Counted from the stretch's first letter, positions 16,846 to 26,700 are shown. The stretch is DNA of 64,000 bases from Brevibacterium sp. JSBI002 (GCF_026013965.1 NZ_CP110341.1:3472001-3536000), one strand, 5' to 3'. Made by a program: numbers and translations. The notes: generated from the sequence alone by a model not told the origin.

Positions 16846-17661
16846 TCAGTGGAAACTCGGTGACGGGACTTTCTCACCGTCAATCGTCACCGTCGGCAGC
16901 ATCTTCTTGAAGTCCTCCGCCACTTCGGTGTTCGTCTTCGGTGTGCGCATCTCGATTGACAGATTCACCAGGCGCCCGTTGATCTTGTAGCCCGTCTGCA
17001 CCCCGAAGGCATAAGTCGGTTCGTTGTTGATAGCGAGGATCTCGGTCGGGCCGAGTTCACCCTGATAGCTCCAGAACTCGCCCGCGGCCAGCGACCCCGT
17101 CTGCTCGGCCAACACCTGTGAGTCCTGTTCGGAGAAGTTGTACCGCCTCTTCTGATCGACGACTTCCTGAGCACTGTCGCCGTATTCGTCGGTGCAGTTG
17201 ACGAGGATGGTATCGCCGCGAGTCGTGTCGTCACCGTGGTTGAAGACATGGAACTGCTCGGTGCTCCCGGTGCTGTCTCTCCAGTCATCACCGATCGCGA
17301 AGGTGACTTCAACCGGGCAGCTGCTGCCGAACGTCACTGACGTCTTCGTCATCCCCTCGGGGATGCCGGCTTCGGTGGGCTTGCCCGTGGGCTCGGGTCC
17401 GGCGGTCTCCTGCACGCCGATGCGCACCGGCCCGGCGGACTTGTCTTCCGTGCGGACCTGGAATACCGAGCATCCGCTGAGGAGGACCGTCAGTGCGAGA
17501 GTGCCGGCAGCAGCGGCTCGTCGCACCGAGGCAGGTCTGCCCGAGGCGGGGTTTCCCGACGCCGGTCCGCCCGAGGCAGAACTCCCCGAAGCGGGTCTCT
17601 TCGCAGCGAAGATCCCCACTGAGGACATATCCGCTGCCGTGCGCCCAGTCACTGGTCTCAC
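16846..17661 (-). CDS. Lipoprotein encoded after a histidine kinase
   Basis: Unrecognised secreted lipoprotein of about 225-271 residues with a lipobox LLSGC (C64 counted from the GTG at 17661). Starting at 17661 makes a GTGA overlap with the kinase stop but leaves 46 residues before the hydrophobic core, including five PASG-type repeats. A GTG at 17526 would give a normal 19-residue signal (RRAAAAGTLALTVLLSGC) and leave the repeats untranslated; this is the main doubt. The mature part has two cysteines (SSCPVEV and LVNCTD) and no recognised domain. Its position after a two-component pair suggests a sensor accessory or a regulated output. Confidence 0.6.
   Translation of the reverse strand: MRPVTGRTAADMSSVGIFAAKRPASGSSASGGPASGNPASGRPASVRRAAAAGTLALTVLLSGCSVFQVRTEDKSAGPVRIGVQETAGPEPTGKPTEAGIPEGMTKTSVTFGSSCPVEVTFAIGDDWRDSTGSTEQFHVFNHGDDTTRGDTILVNCTDEYGDSAQEVVDQKRRYNFSEQDSQVLAEQTGSLAAGEFWSYQGELGPTEILAINNEPTYAFGVQTGYKINGRLVNLSIEMRTPKTNTEVAEDFKKMLPTVTIDGEKVPSPSFH
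17528..17602. repeat. Five 15-bp tandem repeats
   Basis: Units of 15 bp start at 17528, 17543, 17558, 17573 and 17588. On the minus strand they encode the pentapeptide series around PASG(N/R/G/S). They lie between the two possible starts of the lipoprotein, so slippage would change either the N-terminus or the spacing from the kinase gene. Confidence 0.8.
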
Positions 17662-18950
17662 TGCTGGTCACCTTGCCGGCGACGTTTTGGGTACCCCGCT
17701 TCCGGGCCGTTCTGATTCGGCTGAGCCTGTCGGTACCCGTGCTGGGGCGTCTGCGGACCGGAATTGGGCTGACTCCCCACAGGTGGCTGGCCGAAGTTCT
17801 GCTGACCCGAATGCGGCTGACTTCCCACCGGAGGCTGGCCGGGATGCTGAGGGCCGGAATTCTGTGGACCGGACTTCTGGGGACCCGAGTGCGGCTGGCT
17901 GCCGACCTGCGGCTGCCCATAGCCCGGTTTCTGTCCTCCGCCGTTCGGGTCCTGACGCGGCGGTTTGAACTGCGAATGCTGCCCGGAATCCGGCGGGAAC
18001 CCGCCGGAGACGGATTCGCCCGTCCGACGATTGACCAGGTTCCCGTCGACCCGCTCGAGACGACGCTTCGACGTCCGCCGCGGAGTGCCGAGGATCCGTC
18101 CCTGCAGTTCGGCGTCATTGGGCTGACGCGGAGGCAGGAATCCGGGCGCCTGCCGCGAATCCGCCTGCTGCACCGGCTGCACCGCATGCGAACCGGCAGC
18201 GACCCGATCCATATGATCCGACATCTGCGGAACGGTCACGGGTGCGGCATCGGCAAGGACCGGGAGGACCATGCGCACCGAGGTGCCCACGCCCTCCTGG
18301 CTGAAGAGCTGCACGGATCCGCCGTGCCGAGTGACGATGGCACGCACGAGCGAGAGGCCCATGCCCGAACCGGCGACCGCGCGTACACGTGAACCGCGAG
18401 AGAGCTCGTCCCAGACGTTCTCCTGTTCGGCCAGCGGGATGCCGCTGCCCGTATCCGCAACCTCGACGACGACCCAGCGGTGGCCGTCGATGATCTGCTC
18501 ATTGGCGCGCAGCTCGACGACTTCGGCCTGAGACGAGTATTTGAGGGCATTGCCCAGCAGGTTGAGAATCGCGGTGAGCAGCAGATCCTCCTCGCCGGCG
18601 ACATCGGGCAGCCGCCACGGAGCACGGGCGACAGTCGCCACAATCATCCGATCTTCGGCGCCCGGCGCGGTGGAGGCATCTTCGACGGCCTGATGGATGA
18701 GCGCGTCGAGATCGACGCGGGCGTATTCGATGATGCGCGTCTCGACATCGGCGAGCTTGCGCAGATCGGCCAGCAGTCGAGCGACCCGGCGTGAGGACAC
18801 GTCGACCTGCTTCGCTGCCGGCTCCACCTCGCTCAGAGTACCGCCGTCACGGACGACCTCGCGGATGCTCGCCGCCGAGGTGCGCAGCGCCGTCAGCGGA
18901 TTCTTCAGCTCGTGGTCGAGTCGGATGAGCATCCGATTGCGCTTCGTCAT
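17658..18950 (-). CDS. Sensor histidine kinase, catalytic part
   Basis: 430 residues containing the whole HisKA/HATPase core: H-box RLDHELKNPLTALR (phosphoacceptor H13), N-box LLTAILNLLGNALKYSS at about 118-134, G1 VEVADTGSGIP and G2 GSGMGLSLVRAIV. The C-terminal 140 residues are Pro/Gln/Gly-rich with a 16-residue repeat (GQPPVGSQP) and a basic end, probably a disordered cytoplasmic tail. The ATG at 18950 overlaps the stop of a 55-residue membrane-segment gene (ATGA). Adding one base there would fuse the two into a normal one-helix kinase, so a frameshift is likely (see 18947-19114). The stop overlaps the lipoprotein start. Confidence 0.85.
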   Translation of the reverse strand: MTKRNRMLIRLDHELKNPLTALRTSAASIREVVRDGGTLSEVEPAAKQVDVSSRRVARLLADLRKLADVETRIIEYARVDLDALIHQAVEDASTAPGAEDRMIVATVARAPWRLPDVAGEEDLLLTAILNLLGNALKYSSQAEVVELRANEQIIDGHRWVVVEVADTGSGIPLAEQENVWDELSRGSRVRAVAGSGMGLSLVRAIVTRHGGSVQLFSQEGVGTSVRMVLPVLADAAPVTVPQMSDHMDRVAAGSHAVQPVQQADSRQAPGFLPPRQPNDAELQGRILGTPRRTSKRRLERVDGNLVNRRTGESVSGGFPPDSGQHSQFKPPRQDPNGGGQKPGYGQPQVGSQPHSGPQKSGPQNSGPQHPGQPPVGSQPHSGQQNFGQPPVGSQPNSGPQTPQHGYRQAQPNQNGPEAGYPKRRRQGDQQ

Positions 18951-19114
18951 CGAATCCTCGGCCGCGGCGTCTCGATGGATTCCCGCAGTGAGGCCTCACG
19001 CTTCTTCAGATGCCGCCAGCCGAACCAGGCACCGACGGCCAGACCGCCGAGCACGATGACGAGCAGAAGCAGGAACAGCCAGACCTGGATCTCGAAGACA
19101 AGGAAGTTCGTCAT
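18947..19114 (-). CDS. Short membrane-anchor ORF, probably the displaced N-terminus of the histidine kinase
   Basis: 55 codons starting at the ATG that overlaps the response-regulator stop (ATGA). One transmembrane helix at about 11-32 (VWLFLLLLVIVLGGLAVGAW) is followed by RHLKKREASLRESIE. After that the frame gives TPRPRIR and a stop. One added base near 18967-18973 would instead give ESIETAAAEDSMTKRNRM and lead directly into the kinase H-box, as in related actinobacterial kinases with a single N-terminal helix. The alternative is a true two-gene arrangement with translational coupling at ATGA. Confidence 0.6.
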   Translation of the reverse strand: MTNFLVFEIQVWLFLLLLVIVLGGLAVGAWFGWRHLKKREASLRESIETPRPRIR

Positions 19115-19863
19115 AGACGGCTCTGTCCGTCCTCCCCGCGAACCTCACCGACGAACCGGTAGCCGCGCCCCTGCACAGTGGCGATCCACCTGGGCTCTGC
19201 GGCATCTTCGCCGAGCACGCGACGCAGTTCGGCGACACGGGAGTCCACGGCACGGGTGCCCACAGCCTCTTCGAATCCCCACAGCACTTCGAGCAGGCGG
19301 GAGCGTTCGATGAGTTCGTCCTTGTGCACCATGAGGTACTCGAGCAGGGTGAAGCCCTTAGGCGTGATGACGAGTTCACGCTGCCCCAACCAGGCCCGGC
19401 GTCCGACTCGGTCGACGCGCAGGCCGAAGCTGGACACGAGCACCGGTGCTGTGGCCAAGGGCGGCCCGTCATTGCGGGTGCGACGCAGCACGGCACGGAT
19501 GCGCGCGACGAGCTCGTGCGGGTCGAAGGGCTTGTTGAGGTAGTCGTCGGCGCCCTCTTCGAGTGCCATCGCCCGCTCGACGCCTTCGCCGACCTGAGTC
19601 AGCAGCAGCACCGGAACCCAGTTCTCCTCCTGGCGCAGTCGGCGCAGCACCTGCCGTCCGTCGGCTCCGGGCATGAGCACGTCGAGGACGCACACATCGG
19701 GTCGGTGGCGGTGGATCTCATCGAGGGCGAGCAGTCCGTCGCTGGCGGGCAGAACCCGGAATCCGGAGCGTTCGAGGAACGGCACGACCGCTCCGAGGAC
19801 GTCCGGCTCATCATCGGCGACCAAGACGAGTGGTTGGGGCTCGGTGTGATTGTCAGCCGTCAT
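19111..19863 (-). CDS. OmpR/PhoB-type response regulator
   Basis: 250 residues from the ATG at 19863. The receiver domain carries DDEPDV near the N-terminus, the phosphoacceptor Asp in CVLDVLMPG, the Thr in LLLTQ and the Lys in LNKPFDP. The C-terminal winged helix is typical (ITPKGFTLLEYLMVH, AVDSRVAELRRVLGED, TVQGRGYRFVGEV). The start lies inside the end of mnhG (11-bp overlap) after GAGGAACC, so it is cotranscribed and probably coupled with the antiporter operon. Its stop overlaps the next start by ATGA. The context suggests regulation by Na+, pH or membrane potential, which is inference. Confidence 0.92.
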   Translation of the reverse strand: MTADNHTEPQPLVLVADDEPDVLGAVVPFLERSGFRVLPASDGLLALDEIHRHRPDVCVLDVLMPGADGRQVLRRLRQEENWVPVLLLTQVGEGVERAMALEEGADDYLNKPFDPHELVARIRAVLRRTRNDGPPLATAPVLVSSFGLRVDRVGRRAWLGQRELVITPKGFTLLEYLMVHKDELIERSRLLEVLWGFEEAVGTRAVDSRVAELRRVLGEDAAEPRWIATVQGRGYRFVGEVRGEDGQSRL

Positions 19864-20248
19864 GGTGGTCAGTTCCGGTTCCTCTCTGGCGTTCCCAGGC
19901 GATCTCTCTCGCCTCGGCACGATCGACCGCCTCGGCGAGTTCATCTCGGTACAGCATAGATCGACGCAGGTGCTTGGTGCGATATCCGGCGCGGCCGACC
20001 ATATGGGTGGCGACGGGGATCGTCACCAGTTGGAAGGAGATGATGATCGCCAACGTCGTCACCGTCGCCCAGGTCGGGAACTGGATCGCGATCGCCACAG
20101 CGACAAGCACCAGGCCCAACACCTGGGGTTTCGCACTCGCATGCATCCGCGAGAGAAGGTCGGCGAAGCGGACGAGACCGACCGCTGCGGCCAGGGACAG
20201 GACCGCGCCGAGGACGATGAGCACGGCCGAGATGATGTCAAGAACCAC
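19853..20248 (-). CDS. mnhG: Na+/H+ antiporter subunit G
   Basis: Smallest membrane subunit of the Mrp/Mnh complex, 131 residues with three hydrophobic segments (about 4-24, 36-57, 63-84). Family motif LVRFADLLSRMHASAKPQVLG is recognisable across 28-48. The GTG at 20248 is chosen because it follows GAGGGGAACAGTC and overlaps the mnhF stop by 11 bp, whereas upstream codons read through the acidic tail of MnhF in another frame. The C-terminal cytoplasmic tail is highly charged (RDELAEAVDRAEAREIAWE). Confidence 0.9.
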   Translation of the reverse strand: MVLDIISAVLIVLGAVLSLAAAVGLVRFADLLSRMHASAKPQVLGLVLVAVAIAIQFPTWATVTTLAIIISFQLVTIPVATHMVGRAGYRTKHLRRSMLYRDELAEAVDRAEAREIAWERQRGTGTDHHDG

Positions 20249-20795
20249 GACTGTTCCCCTCTCCGTCTCGGTCCGATCCGTCGCCACCCGATCCGTCGCC
20301 GTCCGACATGTGCTCGGCGTCTTCAGGTCCCGGGTCGGGCCCGGTGCCCTCGCCCTCTCCATCGCTGTCGGCGTGGGCGTCGTAGGTGGGATCCGTGATC
20401 TCGGTGACCTCCGGCTCCCCGAGCTCCGTCGCTTCGGCGCTCTGCTCCCCCGCACCACGCGGCATATGCCAATCCGTGCTGGTGAAGTCCGACAGTGCCC
20501 CCGCCTCGGCGCCCAGGGTCATCGAATCGGACTTCGACACGTACCTCGACACGCTCACCGAACCGACGAAGCCGAGCATCGCGAGCACGATGAGCACGGG
20601 CAGCAGATCCGTGCGGTCGGACAGAGCCATATACCCGCCGAGGCCGCACATGATCGACGCGAGCACGACGTCGGTGCCGATCATGCGATCGAGGATCGAC
20701 GGACCCCGGACGATCCGGAAGAGCGCGATGACCACCGAGGCGGCCAGCAGCACCGAACCGGCGATGACGAGGGTGTGGAGGACGATCTCACCCAT
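20238..20795 (-). CDS. mnhF: Na+/H+ antiporter subunit F with acidic C-terminal tail
   Basis: The first 90 residues are the three-helix MrpF domain, including FRIVRGPSILDRMIGTDVV. Typical family members end there. This protein continues to 185 residues with an acidic, Gly/Ser-rich tail (PDPGPEDAEHMSDGDGSGG) of presumably disordered structure facing the cytoplasm. Its start overlaps the mnhE stop by one base (TGATG). Confidence 0.9.
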   Translation of the reverse strand: MGEIVLHTLVIAGSVLLAASVVIALFRIVRGPSILDRMIGTDVVLASIMCGLGGYMALSDRTDLLPVLIVLAMLGFVGSVSVSRYVSKSDSMTLGAEAGALSDFTSTDWHMPRGAGEQSAEATELGEPEVTEITDPTYDAHADSDGEGEGTGPDPGPEDAEHMSDGDGSGGDGSDRDGEGNSRGS

Positions 20796-21508
20796 CAGCG
20801 ACCTCCCTCGGTCTCGCCCAGCGGATCCGGCCTGGCCCGCAGAGAGGCGAGGTCACGGTGCGAACCGAGGGTGCGGATGAGCAGCTCTTCGATGAAGTAG
20901 ACCTGCGCCTTGGCCTTGCGCAGCTTCTCCTCGGAATCGCAGTCCAGGAAGTGCAGATAGAGGATGCCCATGGCCCGGTCGCTGTCGATGATGATCGACC
21001 CGGGGATGAGGCTGGCAGTATCGGCGATGAGGGTGAGCACGAGGTCCGAGCTCGTGCGCAGATCGCAGGCGATGACGGACCCGGCTCCGACCGCCTTGCG
21101 GCGGAACGCATACCAGGCGACTTCGACGGAGGCGTGGAGGACCGAGTAGAGGAACCACAGGCCGAACACCGTGGCATGCCAGACGTTGAACCGTCCGGAC
21201 AGCACGACGGGCGGCAGGTAGAACACGCGGGTGACGATGAACGCCAGCACGATTCCGGTGACCACGGTGACCACCGTGATGGCGTCCCACAGCATCAGCC
21301 ACAGCAGAACCAGCGAGATCAGCAGCACGAGCTGCTGGATGACTCCGCGGCCCCGGCTCATCCGCGCCCGGTTGGGAACCGGTGCACGATTCTGTCCTTG
21401 GTCGCTGGCCCGGCCCTGGTCGCGGACCTGTCGCTGAGCTCGGGCCCGGCCCTGCGCATCGTCCCGGCCCTGAGCTCGCGGCCGTCCGTGCTCGTGATCG
21501 GGGCTCAT
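20795..21508 (-). CDS. mnhE: Na+/H+ antiporter subunit E with basic N-terminal extension
   Basis: MrpE-type subunit of 237 residues. The family core begins at about residue 56 (QQLVLLISLVLLWLMLWDAI) with two or three helices, then the conserved cytoplasmic part (GSIIIDSDRAMGILYLHFLD). The first 50 residues are an Arg/Gln-rich low-complexity extension (QGRARAQRQVRDQGRASD). An internal ATG at residue 49 (MSRGRG) could be the true start and would remove it. The first ATG overlaps the mnhD stop (TGATG), which supports the longer form. Confidence 0.88.
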   Translation of the reverse strand: MSPDHEHGRPRAQGRDDAQGRARAQRQVRDQGRASDQGQNRAPVPNRARMSRGRGVIQQLVLLISLVLLWLMLWDAITVVTVVTGIVLAFIVTRVFYLPPVVLSGRFNVWHATVFGLWFLYSVLHASVEVAWYAFRRKAVGAGSVIACDLRTSSDLVLTLIADTASLIPGSIIIDSDRAMGILYLHFLDCDSEEKLRKAKAQVYFIEELLIRTLGSHRDLASLRARPDPLGETEGGR

Positions 21509-23088
21509 CAGTCATCACCTCCGAGCACGTTCGTGACGTAGTCGATCGGAGTCGAGAGGTTCTCCGCCGCCCGGTTCGACATGTCCCACAGGGGTTCGGC
21601 GGCGATCGTGAGCACGATGGAGGCGATCACCACCACCGAGGTGGCCGCCACCATGGCAGGGGGCACTCCGATCTGAGATTTCCACGTCTTCCCCGCCAGC
21701 AGCGTCTTCTTCCGCTCCGTGAACTCCTCGACGAGGTCCTCGTTCGGCTCTTCCACGTCGACCGGATCTCGCCAGAACGCGAGGTTGAAGGTACGGCCGA
21801 TGACGTAGAGGGTGAGCAGGCTCGTCACGGTGCCGGCGACGATGAGGACCGTGGGCAGCCACGCATGATCGTCGAAGCCGGCGAGGAAGAGCGCGACCTT
21901 GCCGATGAACCCGGAGAACGGCGGAATGCCGGAGAGATTGAGCGCCGGGATGAAGAAGATGATCGTGATCACCGGAGACAGCACCATGAGACCGCCCAGC
22001 GACCTCGTCGAGGTGGACCCGCCGCGCATTTCGACGAGTCCGATGGCCAGGAACAGCGCGGTCTGGACGATGATGTGGTGAACCGTGTAGTAGATCGCCG
22101 CGGACAGGCCCACACTCGTCCCCAAGGCGACGCCGAAGAGCATGTAGCCGATGTGGGAGACCAGGGTGAAGGACACGATCCGCTTGATCTCCGACTGCGC
22201 GATGGCGCCGAAGATGCCCACGAGCATCGTCAGTCCCGCCGCGATGAGCAGCGGCACCCGCAGGGACGATTCGGAGAACAGCAGAGTTTCGGTGCGGATG
22301 ATCGCATAGATGCCGACCTTCGTCAGCAGTCCCGCGAAGACCGCAGTCACCGGGGCCGGTGCCGTCGGGTACGAGTCGGGAAGCCAGAAGGACAGCGGGA
22401 AGATCGCGGCCTTGATGCCGAAGCCCAGCAGCAGGAGGACGTGGAGGATCATCTGCACATCGGCCGGCAGGTCCGAGATCCTCCCCGCCAGCTGCGCCAT
22501 GTTCACGGTGCCGCACGCGGCGTAGATGATGCCGATGGCGGCGAGGAAGATCACCGAGGACACCAGCGAGATGATCACATAGGTGACTCCCGCCCGAATC
22601 CGCTCCGCTGTGGCACCGAGCGTGAGCAGCACATACGAGGCGACGAGGAACATCTCGAAGCCGACGTAGAGGTTGAACAGGTCTCCGGCGAGGAACGAAT
22701 TCGCAATGCCCGCGCACAGCACCAGGTAGCTGGGGTTGAACACGGAGATCGGGGTCTCGTTCGAGTCGTCGTTGGCGTCCTGACTCAGTGCGTAGACGAG
22801 CACGCACAGGGTGACCAGCGCGGACACGATGAGCATAAGCGAGGACAGCCTGTCGGCGACGAGCACGATGCCGGCCGGTGGCTGCCAGCCCCCGATCGCC
22901 ACAACCTGCGGTCCGTGCGCATCGACCCCGAAGAGGATCAGCGTGGCGATGACCATGACCGCGACCAGGATCGCGATCGACACGAGGTTCTGCGCCCGCG
23001 TGTGCTTGGACAGGATCAGCGCGATGCCGGCGCCGATGAGCGGCAGCAGAACCGGCAGGGGAACGAGTACGGGCAGAAGATCGATCAT
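21508..23088 (-). CDS. mnhD: Na+/H+ antiporter subunit D
   Basis: 526-residue proton-translocating membrane subunit homologous to complex I NuoN/NuoM. About 14 hydrophobic segments are visible. Conserved features include FNLYVGFEMFLVASYVLL with the membrane glutamate and KAAIFPLSFWLPDSYPTAP with the buried lysine. The ATG at 23088 overlaps the mnhC stop by ATGA. It forms the antiporter core with MnhA. Confidence 0.93.
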   Translation of the reverse strand: MIDLLPVLVPLPVLLPLIGAGIALILSKHTRAQNLVSIAILVAVMVIATLILFGVDAHGPQVVAIGGWQPPAGIVLVADRLSSLMLIVSALVTLCVLVYALSQDANDDSNETPISVFNPSYLVLCAGIANSFLAGDLFNLYVGFEMFLVASYVLLTLGATAERIRAGVTYVIISLVSSVIFLAAIGIIYAACGTVNMAQLAGRISDLPADVQMILHVLLLLGFGIKAAIFPLSFWLPDSYPTAPAPVTAVFAGLLTKVGIYAIIRTETLLFSESSLRVPLLIAAGLTMLVGIFGAIAQSEIKRIVSFTLVSHIGYMLFGVALGTSVGLSAAIYYTVHHIIVQTALFLAIGLVEMRGGSTSTRSLGGLMVLSPVITIIFFIPALNLSGIPPFSGFIGKVALFLAGFDDHAWLPTVLIVAGTVTSLLTLYVIGRTFNLAFWRDPVDVEEPNEDLVEEFTERKKTLLAGKTWKSQIGVPPAMVAATSVVVIASIVLTIAAEPLWDMSNRAAENLSTPIDYVTNVLGGDD

Positions 23089-23720
23089 GCGTCGTCTCCC
23101 TGCGGTTTCGCGTCCTTGGCCTCTTCGGCGACTTCGGCCTCCTCGGCGCTGTGGGCCTCCGTCTGCGAGTCCGCGGCCGCCTCGGCGATGGCATCGGCCT
23201 CGGCCGGAGTCGACGCATCCTCGATATCGTCGACGAGTTCCTCCCGCTCCGCAGGAGTCCCGTCGTCGTCGAGGTCGATGGCGCCGGTGATCGGGGACTC
23301 CGCCTCGTCGCCGAACTCGGTGTCGTCGTAGTCGGTGCTCGCCTCCGCCTCGGAGTCGATGAGCTTCGTGATCGCCACCTGGAGGTCGGTGTCGTCGTCC
23401 TGCAGCGAATCGGCGCGCATGAGCCTCCAGGAACGGTAGATCATAGCCAGCAGGAATGCCGTCACGGAGAAGGTGATGACGATGGCCGTGAGGACGAGGG
23501 CATGCGGCAGCGGATCGGACATGCCCTCGGTCGACAGGTTCTCTCCGTCGGTCAGGGGCGGGGAACCGCGCCCGGCGGTGAGGATGATGAGCAGGTTCAC
23601 TCCGTTGCCGAGCAGGATGAAGCCGAGCAGAACGCGCGTCAGGGAGCGTTCGAGCATGAGGTAGATGCCGGCGGCGAAGAGGACGCCCATGGCCAGGACC
23701 ATGACGAAGGAGACGCTCAC
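23085..23720 (-). CDS. mnhC: Na+/H+ antiporter subunit C with acidic C-terminal tail
   Basis: NuoK-like three-helix subunit (about residues 4-24, 30-50, 72-95) with the motif ILLGNGVNLLIIL. The usual protein is about 110-130 residues; this one has 211 because of a C-terminal tail dominated by Asp, Glu and Ala (EEAEVAEEAKDAKPQGDDA). Start is a GTG in a GTGA overlap with mnhA. The tail echoes the one on MnhF and is opposite in charge to the extension on MnhE. Confidence 0.9.
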   Translation of the reverse strand: MSVSFVMVLAMGVLFAAGIYLMLERSLTRVLLGFILLGNGVNLLIILTAGRGSPPLTDGENLSTEGMSDPLPHALVLTAIVITFSVTAFLLAMIYRSWRLMRADSLQDDDTDLQVAITKLIDSEAEASTDYDDTEFGDEAESPITGAIDLDDDGTPAEREELVDDIEDASTPAEADAIAEAAADSQTEAHSAEEAEVAEEAKDAKPQGDDA

Positions 23721-26700
23721 AGTCGGCCCCCTTCCGCACCGTTGTCGACGTCGAGTTCGTTGACCCGGTCGATGATCTCGGACACGGCTCGATGTTCGGC
23801 GGTCGCGCCCAGGTTCTCGGAGAAGTTCACATTGTCGTGGATGCGGTCGGTCAGCATCGCCTCGTCGCGCTCCTGGTGCAGGTCGACCTCGGCCCCCAGC
23901 GAGCGGAGGATGTCGAGCATGAGGCCGACGACGATGAGGTAGACGCCGATGTCGAAGAACGTCGACGTGCCGAAGGACACGTGGCCCAGCAGCGGCAGAT
24001 CGCCCTCGAGGTAGACGGAGTCGAAGACCGTCTCACCCCAGATCCACCCTCCGATGACGGTGAGGATCGCGGTGACCAGGCCGGTGCCCAGCATTCCTGA
24101 GGGGGTGAAGGGGGCCGCCTCGGCGAGTTCGTACTTGCCTCCGGCGAGGTAGCGCACGACGAGGGCGAGGCCGGCGACGAGGCCGCCGGCGAATCCGCCG
24201 CCCGGGGCGTTGTGGCCGGCGAAGAGCAGATAGACGGAGAAGATGATGACGGCGTGGAAGATGAGGCGTGCGGTGACCTCGAGGATGATCGACCGGTTGC
24301 GCGGGGCCAGGGTGCGTCCGGCGATGAGCCAAGACGCTCGCTTCTGCGACAGCCCCTCGCTGCGGCCGGTGTGGTGGAGATCGACGACGTCCTCGGCCAC
24401 GGGCTGGAAGCGGATGCGGCCGGCCGCCTCGGTGCCGTCCTTCTTCCTCTCGAACCGGTGCAGGTGACCTTCGCGACCGCGGACGAAGATGAGGCCGGCG
24501 ATACCGGTTCCGGCGGCCACGAGCACCGAGATCTCGCCCATCGTGTCCCACGCACGGATGTCGACGAGGGTGACGTTGACGATGTTCCTGCCGTGGCCGA
24601 GTTCGTAGGCGAGCTGCCCGAAGTCGGTGGAGATCGGATCGGCCACGCGCACACCGGTGGCGATGAGGACCACGAGCATGACGGTGATGCCGACGGCGCC
24701 GCCGATGATCGCCCGCCACGCGGGGGTGAGGCGACCGGTGGACTCACCGATGCGCGCCGGCAGCCGGCGGAGGACGAGGACGAAGACGACGATCGTGATG
24801 GTCTCGACGAGCACCTGGGTCAGGGCCAGGTCGGGAGCGCCGACGAAGGCGAAGTAGGCGACCATCGCATAGCCGGAGATGCCGGTGACGACGACGGCGG
24901 TGAAGCGCTTCTTCGCGCGGGTGGCCCCGATCGCGACGATGACGAGCACGGCCGCGACGATGAGATCCAGCGGAGTGTCCCAGAGCCGGAAGGTGATGTT
25001 CCACGTGTCATTGGCGATGATCGCCAGACCCAATCCGGCGACGAGGACGAAGTAGACCACGCCCTGGTAGAACGGCAGCGAGCCGCGCTGAGTGCGGGCG
25101 GTGACCCACAGCGCCAGGGCTTCCATCCGGCCGATGAGCATCCGGTAGAGCTCGTGGAAGTCCAGTCCCGACGGCAGTGTCGCCTGGACCTTCGCGAAGG
25201 GACGGCGGACGATGAACAGGGCCAGGCCCGCGGCGACGGTCACAGCGGTGAAGGCGAGCGCGGGTTCGAATCCGTGCCACAGCGCGAGGTGGTAGTGCCC
25301 GTCGCCCTCGGCCACAGCCGGCAGTCCGGTGGTCCAGGCGGAGAAGTAGCCGTCGAGCAGTCCGACTCCCGGGCCGAGCGCCAGGGTCAGCGCGGTGAGG
25401 ATGAGCGGGGAGACGACGAGGGTGAGCTTTTCGTCGCGGCGGGCGATGTCATCGACGCCCGGCTTCGACGAGAACGCACCCCAGATGAAGCGAGCCGAGT
25501 AGGCGACGGTGAGGATCGAGCCGATCATGATCCCGATGAAGGCGATGACCGAGGTCTTGTCCGGCGAGGACAGCAGCGTCGAGTATGCGGCTTCCTTCGC
25601 AGCGAAGCCGAGCAGCGGCGGCAGCCCCGCCATTGAGGCGGCTGCGATCGTCGCGCACACGGCGACGACAGGGAAGGCCCTCCACCCGCCGGAGAGCTTC
25701 GTCAGGTCACGGGTGCCGGCACGGTGGTCGATGATGCCGACGCACAGGAACAGACAGGACTTGAACAGGGCGTGGGCGATGAGCAGACCCAGGGCCGCCT
25801 TCGTGATGTCCGGAGTCCCGAACGAGGCCATGGTCGTGAGGAAGCCGAGCTGCGAGACCGTACCGAAGGCCAGAAGCAGTTTGAGGTCGGTCTGCTTCAG
25901 CGCCTGCCACCCGCCGATGAACATCGTCAGCAGCCCCAGGGTGAGCAGCACCTCGGACCAGCCGGGGATGTTGTGGTAGCCCGGTGCCAGGCGCAGGACG
26001 AGGTAGATTCCCGCCTTGACCATCGCAGCGGCGTGAAGATAGGCACTCACCGGAGTGGGTGCGGCCATGGCGCCGGGCAGCCAGAAGTGGAAGGGCATGA
26101 GCGCGGACTTCGAGATCGCGCCGACGAGGATGAGGATGACGGCGGAGACGATGACTCCGCCCGTGTCCATTCCGGACTGGGCACGGTCGATCAGGGTCGA
26201 GATCTGCCCGGTGCCGGTGGCGGTGATGAGCAGGATCATGCCCACGAGCATGGCCAGGCCGCCGGCCGTGGTGACGATGAGCGCCTGCAGGGCAGCCTGC
26301 CGCGAGCGACGGCGGGACTGGCTGTGCCCGATGAGCAGGTACGAGAAGACTGTGGTGCCTTCCCAGAACAGGTAGAGCATGAGCAGTTCGTCGGCGACGA
26401 CGAGCCCATACATCGTTCCGGCGAAGGCCATGAAGATTCCCGCGAACCGAGCCAAGCCCGGCTCGTCCCGCGGGAAGTAGCGCGTGCAGTAGACGAAGAC
26501 GAGAGCTCCGACCCCGGTGACCAGCAGCGTCATGATCCAGGAGAGCACGTCGAGGCGGAAGACTCCGGAGAGGCCGAGTTCGGGCAGCCAGTCGAGATCC
26601 TCGACGATCGGCTGGGCCGCGGGGCCGAACAGATCGGAGATCGCCGACAGGCTCCACAGGAGTCCCGCGAAGGGAACGAGGGCGAGGAGGAAGAAAGCGT

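Noticed and set aside
14708..16990. A 760-codon open frame on the plus strand opposite the S9 peptidase
   Set aside because: Antisense shadow of a complete peptidase with all catalytic motifs.
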